This document shows, piece by piece, positions 9,890 through 17,366 of a DNA stretch of 64,000 nt. The position numbers and the translations under genes were made by a program. This stretch comes from Pseudomonas laurylsulfatiphila (GTDB lineage: Bacteria; Pseudomonadota; Gammaproteobacteria; Pseudomonadales; Pseudomonadaceae). The first letter of the stretch is position 1, and each line of letters starts with the position of its first letter. The DNA is taken from NCBI RefSeq assembly GCF_002934665.1, contig NZ_NIRS01000006.1, forward strand, positions 434,001-498,000. Reading direction: 5' to 3'. Under the pieces are notes generated by a model that saw only the letters and a program-made list of their open reading frames with translations, was not told where the DNA came from and did no database searches.

Positions 9890-11143
9890 TCAGATTTCCG
9901 AGTCCCAGATCACAATGACAATGCCGGTATAGGTGCCGGCAACACCGGGCCTCAGCATGGATTCCATGTACGATTGCTCAACTTCGAAATGCAGGGTTCC
10001 CGGTGCCCGGTCCACATAGAAGCCGGGCTTGAACTGCTGCTCATTCCCCGCACCGGTCCTCAATCGCAGGCGTCTCACGGGTTGGCCTGAGAGGTCGGTT
10101 ATGCCATCAGGCAGGCTTACGCTGATGTGTAAGACGACTCGACGACCGTTATCCGCACTGTTCTCCAGTCCGCATTCGCCACCTATTCCGGGCCCGCATT
10201 GCATCAGTATCTTGAATCGCGTCGAGGCCGATATATTGAAAGTCTGGTCACGGAACAGTCGCACCGGCCGGCGTCCAGCTTGCAGCCAGCTTTGCCATCC
10301 GCCTTGCGGCTCCAATCGGATTTTGTTACCACCTGGAGGGATATCGACCTTGAGCGTGTGCTGAACATCAAGGACAAAACTCAGCGTCAGATCGGAATCG
10401 TTGGGCACCATCACGTCGCCCATGTCAAAGTCCCCGCCCGGCCCGATGCGATAAGTCAGGTCGCCGGTGTAGAGCCCTGAAGACATACCAAGCGGATTGG
10501 GCGTACGCAGTTCATAGGCGAAATCCAGGTACTCGTAGTACATGGCCGGAATCTTGAAACTGGCGGTTTTTACGCAGGTACCCTGAATCGGGGTTTTCCA
10601 GAAAAACTGGTAAAAATCATCGGTGTACCAACCGACGCCGCTGTACTGGCACGGCGACGGGGGGTTCACCCAGCTGCCATACGGGCCGCCCCACAAGGCC
10701 CGGTGCCCTTCAAGCGTATTGGGTGCACCTGTAAGGTTGGTGACCTTGTCGTCGAGCACGTACCGCGATCCAAATCCGGCAATGCGCATCTCGACCTGTT
10801 CCGCCTCACCGGTTTCGGCATTCGTAACCGTCAATGCACGCCATTGCGCCGGCACGGTGAACATCGAACTGTTGCGCTGCGAGTCATGGGGTTGCATGGC
10901 CCTTACGGAATCGAACCGTATGGGCAGGCGGATGCTGAAGGTCGCGTTCTGTTCGCACTGATCGGGATAGTCCGCGCAGTAACCACTGACCGGGGTTTTG
11001 TTGATGAACGTATTACGTTGCGGGTTTGCCGGGTCAGGCCGGAACAACGCCCTGATCTCCTGATTGACCGCCTCGGCCGTGGGCGCCACAAACAGCGCCA
11101 GCAAGCACAGCCACTGCGGCATACACGTCTTGAAATTAACCAT
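9890..11143 (-). CDS. CfaE/CblD-family fimbrial tip adhesin, copy 1
   Basis: A 417-residue secreted protein (MVNFKTCMPQWLCLLALFVAPTAEA signal peptide). Its start codon directly abuts the usher stop (TGA then ATG), so translation is probably coupled. The sequence is homologous along its whole length to the adhesin at 7243-8481. Shared features include SGYCADYPDQCE, a PCQYSGVGWYTDDFYQFFWKTP segment, GMSSGLYTGDLTYRIGPGGDFD, and a C-terminal pilin-like domain (SVSLPDGITDLSGQPVRR). The known family role is nucleation and tip adhesion of CS1-type fibres. Confidence 0.82.
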   Translation of the reverse strand: MVNFKTCMPQWLCLLALFVAPTAEAVNQEIRALFRPDPANPQRNTFINKTPVSGYCADYPDQCEQNATFSIRLPIRFDSVRAMQPHDSQRNSSMFTVPAQWRALTVTNAETGEAEQVEMRIAGFGSRYVLDDKVTNLTGAPNTLEGHRALWGGPYGSWVNPPSPCQYSGVGWYTDDFYQFFWKTPIQGTCVKTASFKIPAMYYEYLDFAYELRTPNPLGMSSGLYTGDLTYRIGPGGDFDMGDVMVPNDSDLTLSFVLDVQHTLKVDIPPGGNKIRLEPQGGWQSWLQAGRRPVRLFRDQTFNISASTRFKILMQCGPGIGGECGLENSADNGRRVVLHISVSLPDGITDLSGQPVRRLRLRTGAGNEQQFKPGFYVDRAPGTLHFEVEQSYMESMLRPGVAGTYTGIVIVIWDSEI

Positions 11144-13672
11144 TCAACTGGCCTCCTGGCGAGTCAATGACGCATCCGCCAACGTATCCGGCGAGCAGCG
11201 CAGGTCGCCGATCATCAACACGTTGTTTTCACTGCGGTGCTTGTCCGTATCAAGCCGGAACTGGCACAGCAACTGGTCGGCGTAACGCACTTCCAGCGTC
11301 GGTGAGCCGGCGTGCATTTCCATCGAGAAGAAGCCATCGACTTCACTCACCCCACGACTGGCGTGATTGATCACGTGGTGGCCCTTGAGCGGCCGGCCTT
11401 GTGGGTCGACGAGACGTCCGAGCACGGTCAGGGTTTTCATCACCCGCACCTTGCGGTACTCCACGCCGCCCTTGTTCAGGTGATAGCGGGTGCGAGCCGG
11501 CTCGATGCTGGCCGCTGGCGCGTGATTGCCTTCGAAATCGAAGCTCACCGAGCTGTTCCTGTAGGCCGTCAGCGGTATGAAATTGCGCCCCGGACGCAAT
11601 GCCGCGCTGCCGCCGCTGAGGTCGTCGGCGCGTAACGCGATGCCGTCGATATCAGACTCGACATCGACGATCATCCCGGCCCCTCGTCCTTGATGCTGAC
11701 TGGTCAGGGCCATGCGCTGGCCACCGACGACCACGGTGCTGTCCAAGTTCAAGCCGCCGGTGAAGTTGTCGTTGAACGACGAGCGCTGGATAAAGCCGTC
11801 GCCGTTGATCGCGTCGGTGCGAAAGTTCGCCAGGCTCGACAGGCCGACGCCGTAGGTGTCGGTCAGCGCAGTCACCGAGACGCTCTGCAGGATGTGGTCT
11901 TGCAGGTCTTTGCGATAACCGAGCGAGGCGTTGGTGTCGCGGCTGCCATCACGGGCGGTGCGGCTGCCGATGCTGCCCGAAACCTGTTGACCCGGCCCGC
12001 CGAGCGCCACGCTGATGCTCAGGTCGACCCCGCGATTGCGCGCGTCGCCACTGCTGTAGCTGCCGGGACGATCGAACAATGACAACCGCCAGTTGGCGTC
12101 GCTGCCCAGCAGCATCGTGCGCTGCGTCCAGCCCAGGTCGACGCCGACGCCTTCAACGTTGCCGTCACTGTGGGAGACCCGCGCGTTAAGCGAGTTCTTG
12201 CGGCTGATGCGGTGGTTCAGCGCCAGCGATGAATTGCTGGTCTCGCCGGTGAACACATTGCGTTGGCGCACGCGGGTGCCGTCGGGCAGCGTGTCGAAGG
12301 TGTTGGTGGTGTCGAGCCAGCTGCGGTTGTGGCTCACCACCAGACTGCCGGAACCATAGTTGTAGAGCGCTTGCAGATCGGCACCGGTACCGTGGTCTTC
12401 AGTCTGGTACAGATTGGCATAGAGGCTGACGCTGTTGGCCAGGCTCCAGTCGATGGAACTGCCGTACTGCAGCGTGTTGCGCACCTGACGTGCCGAGAGC
12501 CCGAGGATTACCCGCGGATGCAGCAGGTAATTGATCGCGGCACCCGCCGTCGCATCACCACTTTCCTGTTGATCCCAGTTGCTCAGCAGTTTGCTTTCCT
12601 GGCCGGCGAACAGGTTGTAACGCCAGCGCTCGTCATGGTTGCGCCAGTTGGTCGGTTTGTAGATCAGCTCCTGAGTGGTGGAGGTGACCTGGCCGTCTTC
12701 TATCAAGCGCACTTCCACGTCGTAGATGCCGCCGGGCAACGGGCGGGTATCGAGGGTTTGCAATCCGGCGGGCACCGATTGGGTGTTGAGCAGCAGACCA
12801 TCGCGATAAATCTCCACCGACGCCTGGCGATTGGCGGTGACATAGATCGGATAAACGCTGGGTTTGGGGCTGTCGATCGCCAGGCTGTCGGAACTGCCGT
12901 ACATCACGCCAACGGCGGTGTCGGGGCTGGTGCCGAACGAACGGGGTTGGCGGCTCAGGCCTTCGGAATTGGGAGTGAAGTAGCCCAGGCGGAAAAAACT
13001 GCCTTGCAGTTCGCGCTGGGTGTAGAGCTCATGCACCGCATGATAAGTCTTGTCATCCGGCCCGCCGAGACGCGCCAGTTGCATGTTGAAGGTCTGGCTC
13101 CAGTTGCCCAGGCTGCCGCTGGCCTCCAGGCCATAACGCCCGCCGAGGTTCTGATCCTGGCCGCCGTTGAGGTTGAGCTGGTTGCGCACCATCAGGCCGC
13201 TGCTGCCGCCTTCGGGCTGGTCGTAGAAACGCTTGGCCTCAGTGTCGCGCTCGGCGTTTTCGGTGACGATCGACAGCAGTGAGTTTTCCAGGTTGTAGTG
13301 CACCGCCAGCATCTGCTCGGGGCATTGGCCGCTGCAGGTGCCCAATGCCACGCCGGGTTTCAGAATGCTGGCCCAGGTGTCGCGTTCGCCGGCGCTGAAA
13401 CGGCTGTCGCTGGTGTCGGTGAAATCGAGCAAGGTGACCCGGTCATCGCGGGACAACACGATCATCGCCTCGCCGAGGGGTTGTTGATCGAGTTCGATCC
13501 GCACGGCCAATGGCACATCGAAGAAATGTTCCTCGAAATCGGCCGGCAGACCCTTGGCCTGAGCCAGTAAACTTCGAGGCGTATTATCAACGGAAGTCGG
13601 CGCCGCAAATGCGCTGCTACATAACAGCAACGCAAGCGTTGCCGCGATGGGCGTCATCGGGAACATGAACAA
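11144..13672 (-). CDS. Fimbrial outer-membrane usher (CfaC/TcfC type)
   Basis: An 842-residue outer-membrane protein with a signal peptide ending near AFA, an N-terminal periplasmic domain, a long beta-barrel region with many alternating strands (residues ~160-650), and C-terminal beta domains (RYHLNKGGVEYRKVRVMKTLTVLGRLVDPQGRPLKG, then SEVDGFFSMEMHAGSPTLEV). Features such as the GGIYDVEVRLIEDGQ strand match the alternate (alpha) clade ushers. It should secrete and polymerise the subunits encoded around it. The gene follows the pilin after a 105-base spacer containing a strong hairpin and abuts the first adhesin. Confidence 0.88.
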   Translation of the reverse strand: MFMFPMTPIAATLALLLCSSAFAAPTSVDNTPRSLLAQAKGLPADFEEHFFDVPLAVRIELDQQPLGEAMIVLSRDDRVTLLDFTDTSDSRFSAGERDTWASILKPGVALGTCSGQCPEQMLAVHYNLENSLLSIVTENAERDTEAKRFYDQPEGGSSGLMVRNQLNLNGGQDQNLGGRYGLEASGSLGNWSQTFNMQLARLGGPDDKTYHAVHELYTQRELQGSFFRLGYFTPNSEGLSRQPRSFGTSPDTAVGVMYGSSDSLAIDSPKPSVYPIYVTANRQASVEIYRDGLLLNTQSVPAGLQTLDTRPLPGGIYDVEVRLIEDGQVTSTTQELIYKPTNWRNHDERWRYNLFAGQESKLLSNWDQQESGDATAGAAINYLLHPRVILGLSARQVRNTLQYGSSIDWSLANSVSLYANLYQTEDHGTGADLQALYNYGSGSLVVSHNRSWLDTTNTFDTLPDGTRVRQRNVFTGETSNSSLALNHRISRKNSLNARVSHSDGNVEGVGVDLGWTQRTMLLGSDANWRLSLFDRPGSYSSGDARNRGVDLSISVALGGPGQQVSGSIGSRTARDGSRDTNASLGYRKDLQDHILQSVSVTALTDTYGVGLSSLANFRTDAINGDGFIQRSSFNDNFTGGLNLDSTVVVGGQRMALTSQHQGRGAGMIVDVESDIDGIALRADDLSGGSAALRPGRNFIPLTAYRNSSVSFDFEGNHAPAASIEPARTRYHLNKGGVEYRKVRVMKTLTVLGRLVDPQGRPLKGHHVINHASRGVSEVDGFFSMEMHAGSPTLEVRYADQLLCQFRLDTDKHRSENNVLMIGDLRCSPDTLADASLTRQEAS

Positions 13673-13699
13673 ATACTCTGATTACAAGGAAGTCAAAGC

Positions 13700-13731
13700 C
13701 CGGCCGGTAAACTTGATAGTTTGCCGGCCGG
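13700..13731 (-). other. Intercistronic hairpin between pilin and usher
   Basis: A 13-base inverted repeat with one mismatch (CCGGCCGGTAAAC / GTTTGCCGGCCGG, six-base loop) sits between the pilin stop and the usher start. No T run follows it on the minus strand. In other fimbrial operons a structure at this place stabilises the upstream pilin message or lowers read-through, which would give more pilin than usher. The hairpin is visible; the role is inferred. Confidence 0.6.
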
Positions 13732-13777
13732 TTACGTTACTTTGAGCAAGTAAACGCTTTACCGTCGCAGCTGTTAC

Positions 13778-14254
13778 TTATACGGAAGGTTCAACGACCA
13801 GCATGACGACACCGGTGTAATCACCTGCATCAGGTTTACCGCCCAGTGCACTGATCTTGAACGGCGCGCGATAGCGGACGTTGGACTCAGCTTCGCCAAC
13901 AACTTCCTGCGAATTGGTGGTCAGCGTCTTGCCGTTGAGCTCGACTTTCAGGTCGATGGTCTTGTTCCCGGCGATCAGTTTCGGCACGCCTTCCAGGCGG
14001 GCGTTCACTTTGCCGGCGGTGTGCAGCACATCAAAGTGCCCGTCGACGGTCTTCATGGAATCAGTACCCGGGTTGTAGCTCATGTCCTGGTCTTTGTTGA
14101 CCAGGTCCGAATCAACCGGCACCGCGTAGAAATCGTCGGATGGAACATGGGCCACAATGCTGATGGAGTGTTTGGCTTCGGTGGCGGCAAACGCCATCGA
14201 GGAACTCAGAGCCAGAACAGCCAGAGGAGCAGCGAACGCGATTTTCTTGAACAT
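13778..14254 (-). CDS. CS1-type fimbrial major subunit (pilin), copy 1
   Basis: A 158-residue secreted protein (MFKKIAFAAPLAVLALSSSMAFA signal peptide), first gene of the minus-strand fimbrial operon. The mature N-terminus (ATEAKHSISIVAHVPSDDFYAVPVDSD) has the donor-strand pattern of the CfaB/CooA family, and the C-terminus ends in a beta strand typical of pilins (GVVMLVVEPSV). First position plus the downstream hairpin suggests it is the abundant shaft subunit. No cysteine is present in the mature part, as in CS1-type major pilins. Confidence 0.82.
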   Translation of the reverse strand: MFKKIAFAAPLAVLALSSSMAFAATEAKHSISIVAHVPSDDFYAVPVDSDLVNKDQDMSYNPGTDSMKTVDGHFDVLHTAGKVNARLEGVPKLIAGNKTIDLKVELNGKTLTTNSQEVVGEAESNVRYRAPFKISALGGKPDAGDYTGVVMLVVEPSV

Positions 14255-14773
14255 CTTTCAGTACCTGTCGTTTAAAAAAAGGATCTAAGTATTGAAAGTT
14301 TCGCTGAAGCAAAACAGTCACGAGCAGTGATGTTCCAGCGCAACTCTCAACGCCGAAAGATGATCGTTCAAACAATCTGGAAAGTAAGCAGGCAAGTTCC
14401 TCAAAGCGCGTAGCCAAAGGGCCACGACAGTGGCATGAAAAATACTTGAATATTGATAAAGTCACTGTTTGGCTGTCAGATTCAGACTACATAAAGCCAA
14501 TACACAGGCAGTTAAGGCCGGCAACGACACAGTAACTTCTGTAGGAGGGATATTACAAATCCAATGTATTAAGGCGTGAATCGTTAATTTAGAGAGTTAA
14601 CACTAATTTAAACTTGTGCGCCCGCTTTAAAAGCCTTTTTCGGCGCCGCGAAAGCGCCATTTTCAGTGGCGGTTTCGCCTGGCATGGTGATCAGCCGTTG
14701 GTCGGGGGGTCTTGCGGACCACTAAAGATATATCTTAAGTTGTATCTAAACACGACGAGAGAGAACGAAAAAA
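14255..14773. other. Long A+T-rich divergent intergenic region
   Basis: These 519 bases separate the fimbrial operon (minus) from yqjI (plus). They are richer in A+T than the flanking genes, especially 14440-14640. No ORF with coding character was found. The fimbrial promoter must lie here, implying either a long 5' leader or an extended control region. The right end carries the yqjI operator candidate. Confidence 0.6.
14725..14748 (+). promoter_or_regulatory. Candidate YqjI (PadR) operator
   Basis: A perfect 12-base palindrome AAGATATATCTT (14725-14736) is followed eight bases on by a second TATCT (14744-14748). It lies 26-49 bases before the yqjI start, in an otherwise GC-rich context. PadR-family repressors commonly bind such A/T-rich palindromes overlapping their own promoter, so autoregulation of yqjI-yqjH is the natural reading. 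This is inferred from position and symmetry. Confidence 0.5.
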
Positions 14774-15349
14774 ATGAGAGACCATCATTCCCCCCACCGC
14801 GAACACGGCGACGGCCGCGACGGCTTCGAGAAACGCCCCGGCCGCGAACGCGGTGGTCGTGGCCCGCGGGTATTTGCCCCCGGCGACCTGAAACTGCTGC
14901 TGCTGGCGTTGATCGCCGAACAGCCGTGCCACGGCTACGACCTGATCCGCCAGATCGAAGGCATGTTCGACGGTGCCTACAGTCCCAGCCCCGGCGTGAT
15001 CTACCCGACCCTGACTTTTCTTGAAGAAAGCGAATTGATTACCGGCGACGCCGAAGGCGGGAAAAAACGCTACAGCGTGACCGACGCCGGACGCCAGTCC
15101 CTGACCGAGCAAGCCGTCGCCCTTGAAGGTGTGCGGGTGCGCATCGATGTCAGCAAGCGTTCGTTGCGCGGCCATGATCGCCCGGCCGAAATCCACGAGG
15201 CGGTGCACAACCTGCGCCATGCCCTGCAACTGCACCACGGCCGCTGGAGCGCGGAAGAAATCCAGCGCGTCGCGGCCCTGCTCAACGACACCGCCAAAGC
15301 CATCGTCGACGGCCCTGCCGTTCAACCCGTTCAGGAGAAAGCCGAATGA
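14774..15349 (+). CDS. yqjI: PadR-family metal-responsive regulator YqjI
   Basis: A 191-residue protein. Residues 1-35 are rich in His, Arg and Gly (MRDHHSPHREHGDG...), followed by a PadR winged-helix domain (LKLLLLALIAEQPCHGYDLIRQIEGMFDGAYSPSPGVIYPTLTFLEESELI) and a C-terminal helical dimerisation part. The helix order and the PSPGVIYPTL motif match E. coli YqjI, a nickel- and iron-linked repressor of the ferric reductase gene yqjH. The next gene here is a yqjH homologue overlapping by four bases, which supports the assignment. The N-terminus has fewer His and no Cys compared with E. coli, so its metal sensing may differ. Confidence 0.82.
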   Translation: MRDHHSPHREHGDGRDGFEKRPGRERGGRGPRVFAPGDLKLLLLALIAEQPCHGYDLIRQIEGMFDGAYSPSPGVIYPTLTFLEESELITGDAEGGKKRYSVTDAGRQSLTEQAVALEGVRVRIDVSKRSLRGHDRPAEIHEAVHNLRHALQLHHGRWSAEEIQRVAALLNDTAKAIVDGPAVQPVQEKAE

Positions 15350-16131
15350 CTGAAGTGATCACGCAATCCATTCACCGCGTCATGCATGAGATCAAACGCC
15401 GTCGCCTGGAAGTGTTGCGTGTGGTCGACCTGACCCCGCGCATGCGCCGGATTACCCTGGGCGGGCCGGAGCTGGCAGGCTTCGTCAGCCTGGGTACCGA
15501 CGATCACGTCAAACTGTTGTTCCCGCAGAACGCCGAGCAGGCTGCGGCCCTGGAAACCCTGGTGCTGGGCGCCGGCAAGGACAACGGCCCGCTGCCCGAG
15601 ATGCGCGACTACACGCCGCGCCGCTATGACCTGAACACCCTGGAACTGGACATCGACTTCGTGCTGCACGGCGACGGCCCTGCCTCGACCTGGGCCGAAC
15701 AGGCCAAACCGGGGCAGTTCCTGCACATCGGTGGGCCGCGGGGTTCGATGATCGTGCCGGACATGTTCGACAGTTACTTGCTGATCGGCGACGAAACCGC
15801 CCTGCCCGCCATCGCCCGACGGCTCGAAGGCCTGGCGGCCAACCGCCGTGCGCTGGTGATCGTGGAAGTGGAGAACGGCAAGGAGCAGCAAGTGCTGGAA
15901 AGCGCTGCCGAGGTCAATGTGATCTGGGTGCTGCGCGAAGGTGGCAAGGACAATCTGCTGACCACCGTGCGCCAGATCCAGGTGCCCTCCGGCAGCCTGT
16001 ACGCGTGGGTCGCGACCGAGAGCAAGGTGTCGCGGCAGATTCGTCGGGTATTGCTCGATGAGCACGGGCTGGATGAGCAGTTCGTCAAAGCGGTGGGTTA
16101 CTGGCGGCTGGATGGCAGTCTTGAAGAGTGA
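15346..16131 (+). CDS. yqjH: Siderophore-interacting protein, NAD(P)H-dependent ferric-chelate reductase
   Basis: A 261-residue protein of the ViuB/YqjH family. The FAD-binding domain comes first, with RDYTPRRYD (the RxYT flavin motif) and FVLHGDGPASTWAEQAKPG, followed by the NAD(P)H-binding domain (YLLIGDETALPAIARRLEGL) and the C-terminal GYWRLDG. The family reduces Fe3+-siderophore complexes in the cytoplasm to release iron. Its ATG overlaps the yqjI stop (ATGA), so the pair is one translationally coupled operon. Confidence 0.88.
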   Translation: MTEVITQSIHRVMHEIKRRRLEVLRVVDLTPRMRRITLGGPELAGFVSLGTDDHVKLLFPQNAEQAAALETLVLGAGKDNGPLPEMRDYTPRRYDLNTLELDIDFVLHGDGPASTWAEQAKPGQFLHIGGPRGSMIVPDMFDSYLLIGDETALPAIARRLEGLAANRRALVIVEVENGKEQQVLESAAEVNVIWVLREGGKDNLLTTVRQIQVPSGSLYAWVATESKVSRQIRRVLLDEHGLDEQFVKAVGYWRLDGSLEE

Positions 16132-16139
16132 TTACATGC

Positions 16140-16204
16140 TGTAGGAGCCGGCTTGCCGGCGATGGGGCCTTGAGGACGCCATCGCTGGCAAGCCAGCTCC
16201 TACA
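16140..16204. repeat. REPIN (REP pair), GTAGGAGCCGGCTTGCCGGCGA type
   Basis: Two inverted REP copies: TGTAGGAGCCGGCTTGCCGG at 16140 and a partly diverged complementary copy ending CAGCTCCTACA at 16204. The right copy overlaps the last codons of the convergent membrane protein gene (stop at 16200). Confidence 0.85.
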
Positions 16205-16838
16205 ATTGATGACGACGATCCACCGCAACCACCCCCAGCGCAATCAACACAAACCCCGCCAACAATCCCCCGGCGTTGATGAACACCTGTGGATAACCCA
16301 GTTTGTCCACGTCAATGAACGGGTACGGATAGGTCGCCAGCAAATGCCCGCGCAGCAACGAGTAAGCGAAGTACACCAGCGGATAAATCACCCACAACGC
16401 GATATGCCCCCAGCGCAACGAGCCTTTCGGTACGCAGAACCACCAATACCCCAGAAACAGCAGCGGCATGACGTCGTGCATCAGCTCATCGGCCAGCCAT
16501 TGCCAGCCTTCGGGATGCCATAGATGGCGAAGCAATACGCTGTACGCCAGGCCGACGACAGTGATGCTCACAGCAACGCCAGTACTGACCCAGGGCTGTA
16601 AAAACCAGCGGCGCGCAGAGGACTCGCGGGACGTCAGTTCACAGGTCAGCACCGTCGCCACCAGGGTGTTGCTCAGCACGGTGAAGTAGCTGAAAAAACT
16701 CATCAGCCCACCGATCAGACTGGCCCCCAGCGTCCAGCGCGAATAGAAAATCAGGTACATCTGGATGCTCAATCCCGCCCAGCCGAGCATGGCAGCCACG
16801 ACCACAAAACGGCGGCGTAACGCGCACGGATTGACCAT
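16200..16838 (-). CDS. Pr6Pr-family integral membrane protein
   Basis: A 212-residue protein from the ATG at 16838. It has six hydrophobic segments and matches the bacterial Pr6Pr (FAR-17a/AIG1-like) group: SFFSYFTVLSNTLVA in the second segment, LRHLWHPEGWQWLADELMHDVMPLLFLGYW in the middle, and YPFIDVDKLGYPQVFINAGGLL near the end. The function is unknown. An upstream extension is open but lies within the preceding gene. It starts two bases after the VF530-type gene stop, so the two are co-transcribed. The 3' end runs into a REP element. Confidence 0.75.
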   Translation of the reverse strand: MVNPCALRRRFVVVAAMLGWAGLSIQMYLIFYSRWTLGASLIGGLMSFFSYFTVLSNTLVATVLTCELTSRESSARRWFLQPWVSTGVAVSITVVGLAYSVLLRHLWHPEGWQWLADELMHDVMPLLFLGYWWFCVPKGSLRWGHIALWVIYPLVYFAYSLLRGHLLATYPYPFIDVDKLGYPQVFINAGGLLAGFVLIALGVVAVDRRHQL

Positions 16839-16840
16839 GT

Positions 16841-17071
16841 TCAGAGCGGTCGTTTGGTGCGCATCAACTTCACATACAGACGTTCGACCTTTTCCCGCGC
16901 CCACGGGGTTTTACGCAGGAACGTCAGGCTCGACTTGATGCTCGGGTCGCTCTTGAAGCAGCGGATATCGATGCGTTCGGCCAGCCCCGACCATTCGTAG
17001 TGTTCAACCAGGGCGTTGAGGATTTGCTCCAGCGTCACGCCGTGCAGCGGGTCGATGTTGTGTTCGGTCAT
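16841..17071 (-). CDS. VF530 family protein (DUF2132)
   Basis: A 76-residue protein with the family sequence DPLHGVTLEQILNALVEHYEWSGLAERIDIRCFKSDPSIKSSLTFLRKTPWAREKVERLY. These small DNA-binding-like proteins of unknown role are common in gammaproteobacteria. It is first in a two-gene unit with the Pr6Pr-type membrane protein. Confidence 0.85.
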   Translation of the reverse strand: MTEHNIDPLHGVTLEQILNALVEHYEWSGLAERIDIRCFKSDPSIKSSLTFLRKTPWAREKVERLYVKLMRTKRPL

Positions 17072-17136
17072 GCCGGGCCTTCAAGCAGAGTGGGAATTGG
17101 AAGTCGCGCACCTTACGTTAAATGTAGGTGAAACGG

Positions 17137-17213
17137 AAAAGATCGCAGCCTTCGGCAGCTCCTACATTGGAATGCGATCCCCCTGTAGGAGCTGCCGAAG
17201 GCTGCGATCTTTT
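17137..17213. repeat. REP pair, GTAGGAGCTGCCGAAGGCTGCGATC type
   Basis: Two near-perfect inverted copies (17137-17166 and 17184-17213) with the CTCCTACA ends facing each other across 17 bases. They lie between the divergently transcribed VF530-type gene and oprB. Confidence 0.85.
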
Positions 17214-17366
17214 GTCACTGTTACCAAATCCGAAAGGCTGCATGTCAGTAAAAGCCCTTTCTCTATTTGTAACAGATCATTATCCTTGCGCCTGCTTTAG
17301 CTGAAACGCTTCTGCTAGTCATTTCTTCCGTTTAATCCCCAGAAAAAGATCAAGAATTTCTTCTCT

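Noticed and set aside
16140..16204. Possible CRISPR array from repeated GTAGGAGC units
   Set aside because: Units are inverted pairs scattered between genes, not direct repeats with spacers, and no cas genes are present.
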